64,000 bases of DNA from Aquatica leii (lineage: Eukaryota; Arthropoda; Insecta; Coleoptera; Lampyridae): assembly GCA_035610365.1 (NCBI GenBank), contig CM069433.1, forward strand, positions 129,164,545-129,228,544, written 5' to 3'. The notes below the pieces were generated by a model, which ran no database searches, was not told the DNA's origin, and saw nothing but the letters and a program-made list of their open reading frames with translations. How positions within the stretch are numbered: the first letter of the stretch is position 1; every line of letters starts with the position of its first letter. Shown here in pieces: positions 11,679 to 23,390 of this stretch. Made by a program: the position numbers and the translations under genes.

Positions 11679-12130
11679 TTCTTTAATTCAATTAAATTTG
11701 TTGTACTTTTATATTTCAATTTACGTTTTTAACTATAATATAAATTTAATAAAAATGTAGAATTTATACATTACTTATCAGTATACGAATAACTTATTTA
11801 TCACTTTACAAATTGATATCTCGTAGAGCACTCACAACCTTACTTATCGAAATTACTACAACGATTGATTTTCAATAAACACACAAGTTGTATGTGACTC
11901 AAACTTAATTATTTGCATACCGTGAGAAGATATCCAGGTTCTGTTTATGATTACACAATCCCTAACAAAAGTATTTGTTAACGTTAAACAACACTGGCAC
12001 CATTTCCAAAAACAATTACATTTAACCGCACATTCCTACATGAAATACGGTAGAAAAAATATTTGGAAACTGGACAAAAAATTATTTATTATCTAATTAT
12101 CAGTAAACTAATTATCAGTGAATATTAACG
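11679..12130. other. AT-rich spacer
   Basis: No gene or repeat recognised. Part may be the 5' untranslated region of the ORF1 relic read to the left. Confidence 0.4.
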
Positions 12131-12290
12131 CTCCGAAGATGCAATGTCTCGCGAAATGTTTCTTTGCATTCACAAATTCAACTTTTTGGCTCACAAGGAA
12201 AAATTAGGGCTAAGCCAATAATACCTGGGGGTTCCATTACGACATGATCTAAGCCTAAAGTCGCTTCTAATCTAACCATAGTATTGATTA
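12131..12290 (+). repeat. Diverged repeat, copy A (Penelope-like terminus)
   Basis: Shares an ordered set of words with 12873-13065: GAAGATGCAATGTCT, GCGAAA, a TTTGGxTTCACGAA-like word, GGCTCACAAGGA, CCAAGCC/CTAAGCC, and CCTAAAGTCGCTT. The start resembles a hammerhead-type GCGAAAYG junction as found in Penelope-like terminal repeats, but the core is degraded in this copy. Confidence 0.4.
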
Positions 12291-12549
12291 TGAGAAAGTT
12301 AAAATATAAAAATTTTCAACTACTACCGAAAAACTGCAAGGATTTAGAAATTCTAATCATTTTAACCGAAAATATGGCTAAATAAGCAAGTTTTGATAAT
12401 TGAGATTTAAGAATTTTGGATCAAGCCATTGTCAAGTAATGCATATATTATGAGAAGCAAGAGAGCAAACCAATAGAATTTAGAACCATTTTAAAGGAAA
12501 TAATAGTAAGATCAAAAAAAGATTAAAATTAAACAAAAACCAAGATATT

Positions 12550-12798
12550 TTGTTTATCATTATAAGCGACCAAACTAAAGTGTTGGCTAGAATTCCTTTC
12601 TACTTTCCCAGACTAATCCGCGATGATGTGGAAATAGAAAAACACCCGTTTAATATGAACCGAGAAGACGATTTAAGACTCAGCAAATCTTGGTTACTAC
12701 TATTACACGCTCTAAGACAAAGATCAACCTTCTCGGAAAAGACTCTAACACTTAATCTGAGTAATAACCAAGTTAGTCAAGCGGTAACGGAAAGATAA
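12550..12798 (+). other. Unrecognised 82-codon ORF between two diverged repeats
   Basis: Encodes a protein with the phrase MNREDDLRLSKSWLLLLHAL. It lies between two similar repeats (12131-12290 and 12873-13065), so it may belong to the same element. I do not recognise the family, there is no partner domain, and the frame is short. Confidence 0.2.
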
Positions 12799-12872
12799 GG
12801 TCCGTTAATTACACTAATCGCTAAGGATATAAATTTAGTCACTTACACTTTTTCCTTCAGTGACATTTACTT

Positions 12873-13065
12873 CTCTAAAGATGCAAGCTGCAATGTCTTG
12901 CGAAACGTCAGTTTGTTTGGATTCACGAACGACAATACGGGAAAGGGCAAGTTCTACTTCTTGTTTTGGTTCTCAAGGAGAGACTAGACCAAGCCTAAAA
13001 AGTCTGCGTGTTTAAGTATGACGCGGTGTAAGCCGAAAGTTGCTTATAACATTGTATCGCTCATT
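12873..13065 (+). repeat. Diverged repeat, copy B, with hammerhead-like core
   Basis: Second copy of the 12131-12290 repeat and the better preserved one. It begins CTAAAGA (12875-12881), then a stem GCAAG (12883-12887) pairing with CTTGC (12897-12901), followed directly by GAAAC (12902-12906). That arrangement is the hammerhead ribozyme layout known from Penelope-like terminal repeats (CUGANGA, stem II, GAAA). The core here has A where an invariant G is expected, so it is probably inactive. Copies A and B lie 742 bp apart in the same orientation. Confidence 0.45.
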
Positions 13066-13108
13066 CTTTAAATTTGGTTTTACAGTAATCTTTTAGCAGT
13101 ATACGTGA

Positions 13109-14020
13109 ATGCAAGGTGTTTTTTCAGCTATAAGTGGCCTTGCAGTATTCTTTTCAAAATCTTCAAAGCGAACAGGTGCTTTAGATTTAGAGGTTAATAA
13201 GAGAATGTCAAAAGTAGCCCCTACTCGATGGAGGTACAATGGTAGATTGGTGCGAACTGTGTTTGAATACCGTCAGCCTCTTATTGAGTTGTTTGAAAAA
13301 ATATTAGAACATCGAGAAAAATGGGACGAGACAATAATTTGTTCTAGGGAATATTTGGATATGTTAAAAACTGAAATTAATTTCAATCTTTTACTAATGG
13401 TTTTTTCTGAAGTATTCCCATTTTGTGACACCCTATTTGCTGTTTTACAAAATAAATAAAGTAACATAAATTTTTGTATGAAAAAAATTCAAGATTTTAA
13501 GTCTGTTGTTTTAATTAAAAGAGAAGAATTTGATCGCTTAAGTAGTAAATTTGAACAATTAGAAGTTCAAACTCCATCAAAAAAAAAAAGAATACGCACT
13601 GACTTAATATGGGACGAGAATTAAGTTAATTAATGTTAGTGACTATAGTACAGTTCCAGAAAGTGCTTTTGAGTCTCTAAAACAAAATTATTGCGATTAT
13701 TTTGATTTTCCTGCACTGCGATCTGAACTCTCAGTGATATACAACACATCGGAAGGTATTAATAAAAGCAGCGTAAGTGAGTTATAGAAATCCATTGAAG
13801 AATGTGGACTTGACCAAGCTTTTCCTGAAACTATTAAATTGTGTGAATTAGCTCGCACTATTCCCGCTACAAGTGCATCCACAGAACGTAGTTTTTCGTC
13901 CATAAAACGGAGAAAAAACCTTGTTAGAAATTCTTTCTAGCTTGGCTATATTATCAATAGAAAAAGAATTGGTTCAAGATATTTCTCGCGAACAAAGATT
14001 TGGGATCACATTGAAGTAAC
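13109..14020 (+). pseudogene. hAT transposase C-terminal half
   Basis: The open block 13109-13459 reads RMSKVAPTRWRYNGRLVRTV and FEKILEHREKW, typical of the middle of hAT transposases of the ZMYM1/p52rIPK-like group. Beyond a stop at 13457 the frame can be followed: a Lys-rich linker, YCDYFDFPALRSELSVIYN, then ELARTIPATSASTERSFSSI, the hallmark hAT dimerisation domain, ending ELVQDISRE near 14010. There are stops at 13457, 13622 and 13785 and a frameshift near 13925. The BED finger and catalytic N-terminal half are absent, and I found no 8-bp duplication. A second, unrelated hAT tail lies at 16023-16175. Confidence 0.75.
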
Positions 14021-16022
14021 GACCCTTTCCTATATCGCCAGGCAGGCTATCGAACCTACAAATCTCATCAAAGAGGTTTGCTTCAGATTGTAACCAAGGT
14101 CAGAGATATATTTTGTTACCTAAAATTAAACGCTGAATGGCATTACGACTATTTCAACCTTTAGGAGGTTAAGTTATGTTGTAAATGTGAATGCGCGTAC
14201 CTTCCTTATTGTAAAATTATTAGTTACGGAATGTTCCTTAGGTATTTCCTTTATTTTTGGTTGTTCTTTATATCCAACCCCCTTAATTAGTAATTGTACA
14301 TATTTATTTAGAATATTATTGTTAATTTTGTTACTGTTACTATTGTCATTGCTACTGTCACTTGCGTTAGGATTAGTGTCTCAATTGACGCCAACGGGAA
14401 TGTGTGACGGCTATCACTTAAGACCGCAGTACCAGAGTAATTTTATTCATGTTAATTACTTTTGGAGGGTAATGCGGGTGAGATCAACAAACATATTTAA
14501 TTTAATTATTTCTAAGTTACGTATATTAGAGGGCCTTTAAATATTAACAGTTAATAATTATCTTTTGTTTATTTATTTCAGTGCTTGTTATCCGCAGTAT
14601 CCATTTCAATAGGTATATTCTTTAAGTTTATGTTCAGAGCTCTTACTTTTTTTTGTTCTTTGCAATATAGCTACTGCTGTTTGGGGTATTTATCCTTCCC
14701 AGGTTTATTATTATTTCTTTGTTGGATGTTTTTTGTTCTCGGTTCGTGGCAATAAATAAGGTTTTTTTTTGGTTAATTTTTTTTTCTTTCCCTCTCTCTC
14801 TTCCGTTCTTCTCCTTTTTTGTCACGGAAACGTGAGAGGTTGTTGTAATTTTCGGCGTGAGAGGAACATCTCGTAGTTACGAATTGATCGAATTAAAAAT
14901 TGTGGTATTGAAAATAAGCTCTTCGACTAAAATATTTCAATGAATGTGACTCTTTGTTAGTTATTAAGACGAAGTGTGCCAGCGACAAGGCGTTTGCATT
15001 CAGAAAATTAATGCTTTTTTCAAGAAGTAGCAAAATACTTAAATCTATTTATGCTGTCTATGCAATTCTGCTATCCTCATCGTAGATTCTAGTGGTGACA
15101 TTAAATTCCTTTAGAGGTACGACGGAAGTGGCGGCTTCTCTATTAGGTCATTTGGTCAATGATCTTCCAAAAAATAAGAAACGTATTTTATTTACTTTAA
15201 AACTACAGAAAATTTGCGTTTAAATCAGATTATCAGCGTTTGAATTTTATGCATAAATAATTGTCAATTTAAACGCAACAGATACGAAACCTTACGAATT
15301 TACCCGAGGCTGTAACGAACTTGTGCCCAAACTATTCCCGCATGTATACTACATTAAAGCTGAATCGTAAATGATAGTTATTGTAGTCAAGAGTGAGACA
15401 CACATATTAAAATTCTATACGAGTTAAAAAAGAAGATAAGTACATATTTAAATGGTTTCGTGCGGTTTCCAGCCGGGCTACGGGCCACCTACTCAGTGTA
15501 ATGTGCAATGCAATGTTTACGTGACTTACGTCATTTACCATTATCTTCGTAGTACGTGTGCGTAAAACAGATGCTGAAATCCACATTGACAAACATTACA
15601 GTCAATTTTATTAGTTGATTCATAATATTCATTTGTCTTATCGTTTTTGTTTCATAACGACGGTGGTACAAGACATTAAAAAATAAATAGCTAATAATAG
15701 TTTACACGTTTAGAATATAAATTTAATGCTTCAGCCTTTACTTCAAATTCTGTTGAATATAAAAATAAAGAATAGTATTTTAAAGGAACTATGAATCATT
15801 TGTCAGATTGGATTTGTGGATTTGAAATATGGAATAGATTTTACTGTTTAGACCGTGTTTTGGCATGATTCAATTATCATTAGAGTGTAAAAATAACGTT
15901 ATGAATTTATAGCATTTAAAAAAAAAGTAAAAAATACTCGTTATCGGCAAATCGCATGAAACATTGTATGAAAATGTTTGTCAAAATAGATACATCTTTC
16001 AATAAAACAATCAATTGACTTT
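14021..16022. other. Non-coding stretch with a pyrimidine-rich tract
   Basis: No convincing gene. A 117-codon Leu-rich ORF at 14187-14540 is low complexity. 14762-14822 is a C/T-rich tract (TTTTTTCTTTCCCTCTCTCTC-like). Nothing else recognised. Confidence 0.45.
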
Positions 16023-16175
16023 ATTATGATTACCCCAGCAAGTGAGCGATGTATCTCCACATTAAAAAGAATTAAAACATTTCTACGCAATCGGCAATAC
16101 TATGAGACAAAAAAGATTATGCGCATTTTTATGCTAAGCATTGAAAAATCTTGCATTAAAAACTGTAAACTTTAA
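16023..16175 (+). pseudogene. hAT dimerisation-domain fragment
   Basis: A 50-codon open stretch reads MITPASERCISTLKRIKTFL then a variable part and FMLSIEKSC before a stop. The pattern PASxxxERxxSxLKRIKTxLRN followed some 20 residues later by LSIEK is the C-terminal dimerisation motif of hAT transposases. It is unbroken but isolated, and no upstream transposase is recognisable. It is too diverged from the copy at 13.9 kb to be a duplicate of it. Confidence 0.65.
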
Positions 16176-19100
16176 TTAGCTTGTTATTTATCGTTTTGGT
16201 AATTATAAAGACAAATATCTTAAACATAATTGATCTTAAATATAAATCGCGTTACTGTAAGAATGTTTTTTTAGACTTTTTGCGATAATTGCGTTTTTTT
16301 TAATGACCCTCCTGTATGATTGACCACCAGCCGCCACTGTACGACGGATAGAAATGTAACTAAAGAATAATTTTCCGACTCGAACCGAGAATTAGTATAA
16401 GTGTAATTATTGCTTAAAAAAAGCAGCAATAAAATAAACATATGTGGTGACAATCAGCAGCAAGATTAAAAAATATTGTTAATAGCACTAAAACTGATAA
16501 TTTTGACGTAAAATCGTTAAACCAGATTCGATCAAGTTGTTCCAATTTTACAATTAATTTTAAATTTACAATTATGTAACGTTTAATTTAATAGTTTTTG
16601 TAGAATATTAAATACATCATTTTCAAAAAATTATTGTTAATCCTAGGATTAAAATTTTGTATTATCCTAATATTAAAAATTGTTAGTAACGCAACCTTTC
16701 TTTTTTCAGCCACAAAAACGTTCATTGTATCTTTTAAAATAAGTATTAAAAAAGGAATATTTTAATAGGGCAGGAGAAAAAACATTTTTTTGAAATTGAC
16801 AAAAAAATACTTTCTTTAGTTTTATGTTGAACAAACAGAATATCATTTGATAAAAGAACTGAAATTTATAAATGCTTAAAAAACGTCTTATTAATTTATT
16901 ATTTTTAATTAAATTGGAATTGATTTATAGACGATTAGATAAATAATCCAAAAGAAAGTGTTACTTTTTTAAACGGACGAGTGACTTAAATATATATTTT
17001 ACGATTTGTTACCCTTATCATTTTCATTGACAGAAATACTATGTGAATGATTAAGGTGGCTTTTAGGCAATTTATTAAAAGAAATTTTATTGATTTTACA
17101 CAGTATTTCAAATAGATAGTATAACATTTTGTGATTTTTAAATAATAAATATAGTTCATCATAGAATTAAAAATTGCAGTTTAATGTTATTAATTGCATA
17201 AATTTTGTTAGTAATATTGCTTTTTTATTTCATTGTTCTACTAAACCAAAATAGTTAGTAATATTATACTAAGCATAAAAATTTTGATTGCATGAGACAT
17301 CTATATACCTACATAATCTACTCCAAATCAAGAATTTCAGTACCACTAAAGACAATCTTTTGTTAAAATTAATTTTTGGATTTTTGTTTAGACAACGGTC
17401 CAATTATCGACTTTTGAAAATAAATTGTGAAATTCTCAGCACTGGATGTAATAAAATTTACAAAAATAAATGTTAAATGTACTGCAAAGTAAAAATTAAA
17501 AATTAAAATTCTAATTAAATGCACTATTATTGTTTTAGGATCAATTTGTATTACTATAATTACATTTTACGTTTACAGTGTAAGAAAAGAGAGAAATTCG
17601 TCAAAAACGAGATACATGTATATATTTAATTTTGACATAACAATGCGTTTATTTATACGGCTTTGTTATAATTTATGACAAAATAATAATATTTTTATAA
17701 AGCACAAAAACCATGTAGAATTCTGTTGTAACCTTCAATTCTATTAAATGTTATTACAATCTTTTACAGATGATTATTTAAAACACACAAATAAAACATT
17801 CATTAAAAAAACAAATAAAATGTTTTCTTATGTGTAATACAAACAATTTATTAATTGCAATAAAAAAAACTATGTTATAATCCAGTTAAAATGTGGCGAT
17901 TTTTACAAAAAAAGTATTAAGCAATAACAAACTAATTTAAAACTAAACTAGAAATAAGGTTTAATTTTAATTCAAATAAAAGCTACGATTTCTAATTATA
18001 TATAATTTCTATTAAATCTAAAACATTATAATAAATGAAAATTTTTATCAAATAATTTTAAAATAAAGAAATTTTTTTGCTAAAAATATTTTAAACAAAC
18101 TTGTCTATACTACCTCTGTATACATTTATTAAAATTTCTTAATAATAATTAAAATAAATTTGAATTTAACCTTTATATGCAAATAACAAATAGAATCAGT
18201 ACTCTTGTTAACAATGGTCGTTAAAAATTACTTTAAATAGAACTGCACTGCGTAACAAAATGTATTAAATTTTTCTTATCGCGTACTACACTGACATATA
18301 CATTAAAGAGTATATAAGCAAATGAATACGAGGAGATGATAACAGTAGATAGAAAGCAATTGAGGTTGTCATGTACCTACAATGTTATTTATTGTATAAC
18401 TTTTGTAAGAAAAATATGTAATATCTTGTATTTTAATTGAATTATAAATTTTCAGTAATATTCAAATAAAAGCGATACGTACTTTTTTAAAATTAAATTA
18501 AATAAATGTACGGTCAATGTTGACTTATTAAATTTAATGTCTAATGTATTATATAATTTTATATAAAACAAATGTTTAATTTATTGTAATATCGTTTTAC
18601 AAATGTATGTATATTTGTTTATAGAATTGATTTTAAATAAATTGTTATGCATAAACCTGATAGATAATTTTTTTAACAATATGAGATACTGTGTACTCCA
18701 AAAAATTAGTGCTAATTACATTAAGTAAAGTTTTAAATTAGTTAATTTTTAAATTACAATTTTATAGTTATAAACTCATAAATCATAACAATGAATTAGG
18801 TACTTACTTATAATATACAACATAAAGAACGGAGCAGGTGAAAGTAGTAAACCCTTTTCCACCAATTCCTTTACAATTTATTCAGCATAATAGTTATGCT
18901 TCTAGTATTTTACATCACCTTTAAAGTCCTTGATAATAACAGTTAAAAAAAACATTTTATTTGATTAACGCGTTTCTGAAAATGTTTTTGTAAAAATACA
19001 GAAAATACATTTAATTTTTATTAATTATAAAACTTAAGTTTAAAGTTTAAAAACCTTTAATTCCAAAACTATTAGTGTTAAAAAAGTCATGTGTTATTTT

Positions 19101-19859
19101 ATTAAATAGAAATTCATCATATTCAAAAAACTTTTTGAACCAATACTGTTTATTTAAATAATGCTTAAGTAATACATAATTAATGTGTAAATTTTCTGTA
19201 AACATAAATTTAAAACTTTATTTGCGATTATTAATTATTTTTAATTTGAATTAGATTTGTTTCTATCCAACAAACAGTAAGTAGCATTTAAATAAAAAAA
19301 GATATATACTGTAAATAACAAATATTTTTTTGTTTAGAATTAAATATTGTCCTTTAAATACTGATATTGTTTGTTGGGTACAAACGACGTTAGATCAATA
19401 TAAAATAAAATAAACAATTCTGAAAAAACATAATTTTTAATTATTGTTTCGGTTTACTAAGCAAAAGGAATCTTGGAACCGATCAAAACTACTCCAGTTT
19501 TAATGACTCTATTTTTTTCAAATGTCGGTAATAAAAAATATTTTAACCTTTATAGACTAGTAATTGACGCTCTAGACCAAAAATTTGTTTAAATTTATTA
19601 GAGATAAAAATGTTTAGAAATAAATTATTTTCTGTCGAAAAAATCAAACTAATAATAAAGTATGTTTCAAAATGTTTATATTGTATTAGCCAGTCTTCTA
19701 AGCTTCAGATGATAACATTATTGTTGAAAAAAAATCTAACTAAATAAATTAGGAAGAAAAAAATATCAATTCCTTCAGATTATTTCTAATAGAAATTTAA
19801 TTAAAAACACATTTTAAAAATGATACTAATTATTTTCTGTAATGTTTTTCTCTATCGTT
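16176..19859. other. Very AT-rich non-coding stretch
   Basis: 3.7 kb without any ORF above 62 codons and with almost no CpG-bearing sequence. I see no terminal repeats, satellites or RNA genes. It may be ordinary intergenic or intronic DNA. Confidence 0.5.
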
Positions 19860-20015
19860 ATCGGTTATTGTTCTCTTCTATTGCTATCGGTTATTGTTAT
19901 CCCCTTTTGCTATCGGTTATTGTTATCCTCTATTGTTATCGGCTATTGTTATCTTTTAATACTACCGGTTATCGTTATCCTCTATTGTTATCGGTTATTG
20001 TTGATATCTATTATC
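19860..20015 (+). repeat. 26-bp minisatellite, six copies
   Basis: Six consecutive 26-nt units start at 19860, 19886, 19912, 19938, 19964 and 19990, with consensus ATCGGTTATTGTTATCCTCT followed by ATTGTT. Units differ by a few substitutions but keep exact length. Because 26 is not a multiple of three, the array shows up as overlapping Tyr/Leu/Val-rich ORFs in two frames. These are artefacts, not genes. Partial units may extend a little on each side. Confidence 0.85.
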
Positions 20016-20322
20016 GTTATCCTTGATAGCCATTGATGGTGGAAAATTAGTGCAAGTATTGACATTGTACAAGCTTACGTGCACAACAGTCGTTTTTTTT
20101 AACTTATAATTTCTGGAACAACCAGATTTACCTACATCTGCAAAATATTATTTTCAATGTTTTCTATAGAAGAGTTGGCTGGTTCATAAGGTTAGAAGAG
20201 GAGGAGCAGGAGGAGGATCTGGACCCATCATACAACTTACTCTTGCTTAGAACAAGTTCGCCACAATAGGGATAGGTTAAGTAAAGAAATGTTCCGAGTA
20301 GATACGATAGTCTTACAACACC

Positions 20323-20723
20323 CAGTGTTGTAAATAGATAATATTTAAATTATATAGATATAGATTAATTTTTTTTCTTTCAAAAATTATCTAGTATTAG
20401 ATAGATAGACTATTTAAACTTTATACAGATAATAGATGAAATAATCTAGGTAGTAATAACGATAGATGGAGTTGATTTGAAGAATTACTATGGAATGCGA
20501 AAAATTACTGAAGAAAAACATGCATATTCTAACTGGAATTTTACGGAACACTGGATTTTTTATAAATATTATTTAAATAATTTAAATAAAAAATTATATA
20601 TATATATACAGATACATATACTTATATATTTTTTGATTATATCTAGATACATATAAATAGATAAAAAATATGAATCTAGATTAATTTATCTATATGAATT
20701 TATATAGATAATTTACAACACTG
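20323..20723. mobile_element. 401-bp hAT-type MITE
   Basis: A perfect 8-bp direct repeat ACAACACC flanks the element (20315-20322 and 20724-20731). The terminal inverted repeat is CAGTGTTGTAAAT, 13 of 13 at both ends, with more AGATAAT-like similarity inside. The interior is dominated by TAGATA/TATCTA words in both orientations. There is no coding capacity. The 8-bp duplication and CAGTG ends place it with hAT. The unchanged duplication and TIR suggest a fairly recent insertion. Confidence 0.85.
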
Positions 20724-21011
20724 ACAACACCAGTAGGATGGGCTAAGTATTTGCGCATGCTATGCGAACACATGGTTTTCTGAGGCACCTGCCGTACGGC
20801 TTATCCTTGCTTCTAGGTTAATACAAAGTCGGCAACGAAAAGGATTCGCATATAGGCGAACAAAAATCACAGGGGTTATGTAACTAAAAATGTAATAAAC
20901 TAAAGCGACTCTAATTAAACATACAATGTTATATAACGAAACTAAACTCCTAGTTTGTCCACGCTGCTTACAAAATAATAACACTTAATTACCATGCATA
21001 AGTTACCAAAA

Positions 21012-21389
21012 CTAAAAAAAATATTCCCAATAAAGGCTCTGGTCTCTCTTTGCAAAAAGTCTATATACATTTACATCAGGCATCAGTCTAAGGTTGGTCT
21101 GAGGGGATTCGAGATATAGGTTGATCGTGGCTAACAGGTCACCCCAAACGTTATTGAATTTGCGACAAGCGAGAATGCGATGCGCTGGGGTGTCAGGAAC
21201 GCCACACGACGGACAGTTGTCATTCAAACCGCTAATGCGACATCGAAATCCGTCGTGTGAAGAAAGGATTTGGACTGCCTCTAGTCCGGGCACGTGGGAC
21301 ATTATGACTAAGGTAAGGATATCCGTGATAAGGGGATAGGCGTTACGCCCTTTCTGGAAAATGTCCCACAGCCGCTGCTTGCTATTCAC
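21012..21389 (-). pseudogene. R1-like non-LTR retrotransposon, C-terminal end of ORF2
   Basis: 125 open codons read QRLWDIFQKGRNAYPLI, then LSSHDGFRCRISGL and CPSCGVPDTPAHRILACRKF. This is the region after reverse transcriptase in R1-clade elements: a WxxxxKGRxxxxLI stretch, a LxxHGxFRxxL stretch, and a Cys-rich knob (CX2C-X8-H-X4-C) thought to bind nucleic acid. The upstream reverse transcriptase should lie above 21389. The flanking 21390-21610 has higher GC and may be part of the element, but I could not read a frame through it. The start ATG is internal and has no meaning. Confidence 0.65.
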
Positions 21390-23273
21390 CTAAGAACAAG
21401 ACCTTTATGTGACGCTTGGCCGCTGAAAAGGACGAAAAGTTGTTGAACGAAAAGTGCTGGTCAAGGAAAATGCACGTGCCAGCCTTGCCAAGAACTTTGG
21501 TGCAGTAAACAGAGGTTATCTATGGGAAGGGCCCAAGATAGTTCTAAGGAATGGGGATTGGAGCGAAGCCAGTTTCCTGACCACGTGGAAATGTCGAAGT
21601 CTGTGGTACCAAATGTCTAGGCCATAGGTGTGCATCGTCTAATTTTTTAATACGAATATACGTTGAAAACGTAAGATAGGATCATTGGATATATTCAATT
21701 TTATAACGTTATTTTACAATTATATTTATAACAAAAAATTAAACCATTGAACAAATGAACAAAAACTGTCAATTTTTAAACTATAAAGGTTGAAGTATCT
21801 TTAATTACCAACATGTTAAAAATAAATTCATAAAGATCTGAATAGTTTTGACCGATTCCGAGATAAGAATGTAACACTCATCTCCTGTAATTGTTTTTGG
21901 ATAATTCTTAAAAGTCATTCTATCATAAATATATATGTACTATGTGTTCTTAAATTACTGTGTTGTCGTACTTTACAAATTATATTGTTAGTATTTTAAA
22001 ATGTGTAAACTCTTTGAAGTAATTAAATTTAGAACGTTGTAGCGCAACTCAGGTAATTTAGGTAAGAGAAGAGCGCGCTAACAAACTATATAAGAAATCA
22101 ATCGAACAGTTAGAAAAATTGTCAAAATTGGTCAATTAACTTCTGATGTCAGGGATGCCAAATAGTTTGATTTTAAGACTAAACTATTAAAGTCTTATCT
22201 GCAATAAAAGTTACACAACATAAAATTCATTGATTCACTCTCAAAATATTTATAATCCTATATTCAAAAACAAAACAAAAACAATAATATAAAATTCAGT
22301 AGTTACTTAAAACTAAAAATAGAAACTTTTGTCATTTAAATGATTAAACTTAAAATTAAGAGAATACCGGTATTTCTTTACACATAGTAAGAAAACAATT
22401 TTATTTAAGTTACTTTAAATATTTGCCGTAGGCAATTGTAATATTGATATTAATTAGAGAAATTTTATCATTTAGTATTTAATAAGTTACGTTAAGATGC
22501 AAGTTATTTCACAAGAAGAAAACTCAAGTTTGTTGGTAAGGCAGTTTTTAATCAACGAAAAGGAATGTAGAGATAAAGGCAACTCACGCATACGGATCAA
22601 ATTTCCAATGGAATGCAGAGTTGGTGTCGTCCAATGTTAAAATCGACGGATAACCTTGGGAAATTTCCCATAAAAACGATGATCAAGACGTATTTTCTTT
22701 ACGAAAATCTATTCGGATCGTTGGTATTTATTGTATTATTCATATATCAAACCCATTAGAATTGTTAAGATAATGATAATTTCGTTAAAGGTAAAAATCG
22801 GTACCAAACAAAAGAGAAAAAAAAAAGTCTAAAACAAATAGAAACTGGGAATTAGATAAACTCAATAAAATAAAAATGAAAGACATACCTGTATTATTAA
22901 CACAGACTTTTTAAATAAAGATATTGTAGATATTAGTTAAGATAAAGAAACTACATGACTTCAACAAATGAAGTACTACTTCTGTACTCGTCAGGGACTC
23001 AGTACCGAATGAATCTCAAGGTTGACAACGCCCTTGAAAAGTAGCAACTCCATCAAAATAAAAATAAAGGAAGGTTTACACGCAAATTTAGTTAAACTAA
23101 TACAGATAATTTAAAATCAAGTAATAACAGTAACGGAAACGTTACAACGTTATGGCTAAAAAAATATGTATTTCAACAAAAAAACATATTTTATTAATTG
23201 TTATTATTAAATCTGCTTATTTATGATACTAAGATAAATTTATTTATTAAAAAAATAAATAATATGTTGCGAC
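21390..23273. other. Non-coding; first 220 bp GC-richer, rest AT-rich
   Basis: 21390-21610 is GC-richer and probably the decayed upstream part of the R1-like relic. The remainder holds no ORF or repeat that I can support. Confidence 0.4.
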
Positions 23274-23390
23274 GTAATAACATTCTGCTGAACTTTCATT
23301 GTTTATTATTTTGAAACGAATATACACAACGTTTCGATTGCTGTGGTATCTGCAATCGCCAACAATGAAAGTTCAGCAGAATGTTATTAC
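23274..23390. repeat. 30-bp perfect inverted repeat around a Penelope-type hammerhead relic
   Basis: 23274-23303 and 23361-23390 are perfect reverse complements (30 of 30) around a 57-bp centre. On the minus strand the centre reads GATTGC (23357-23352), a 10-nt loop, GCAATC (23341-23336) and GAAACG. This is stem II plus the GAAA part of the hammerhead motif carried by Penelope-like terminal repeats. The CUGANGA box that should precede it is absent: the right arm begins just beyond that point. This looks like two terminal pieces joined head to head. Confidence 0.6.

Noticed and set aside
14187-14540. 117-codon ORF
   Set aside because: Leu-rich low complexity, no domain, no partner exon, and it lies just after a hAT relic.
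19820-20036. Two overlapping repetitive ORFs on the plus strand
   Set aside because: They are the 26-bp minisatellite read in two frames.
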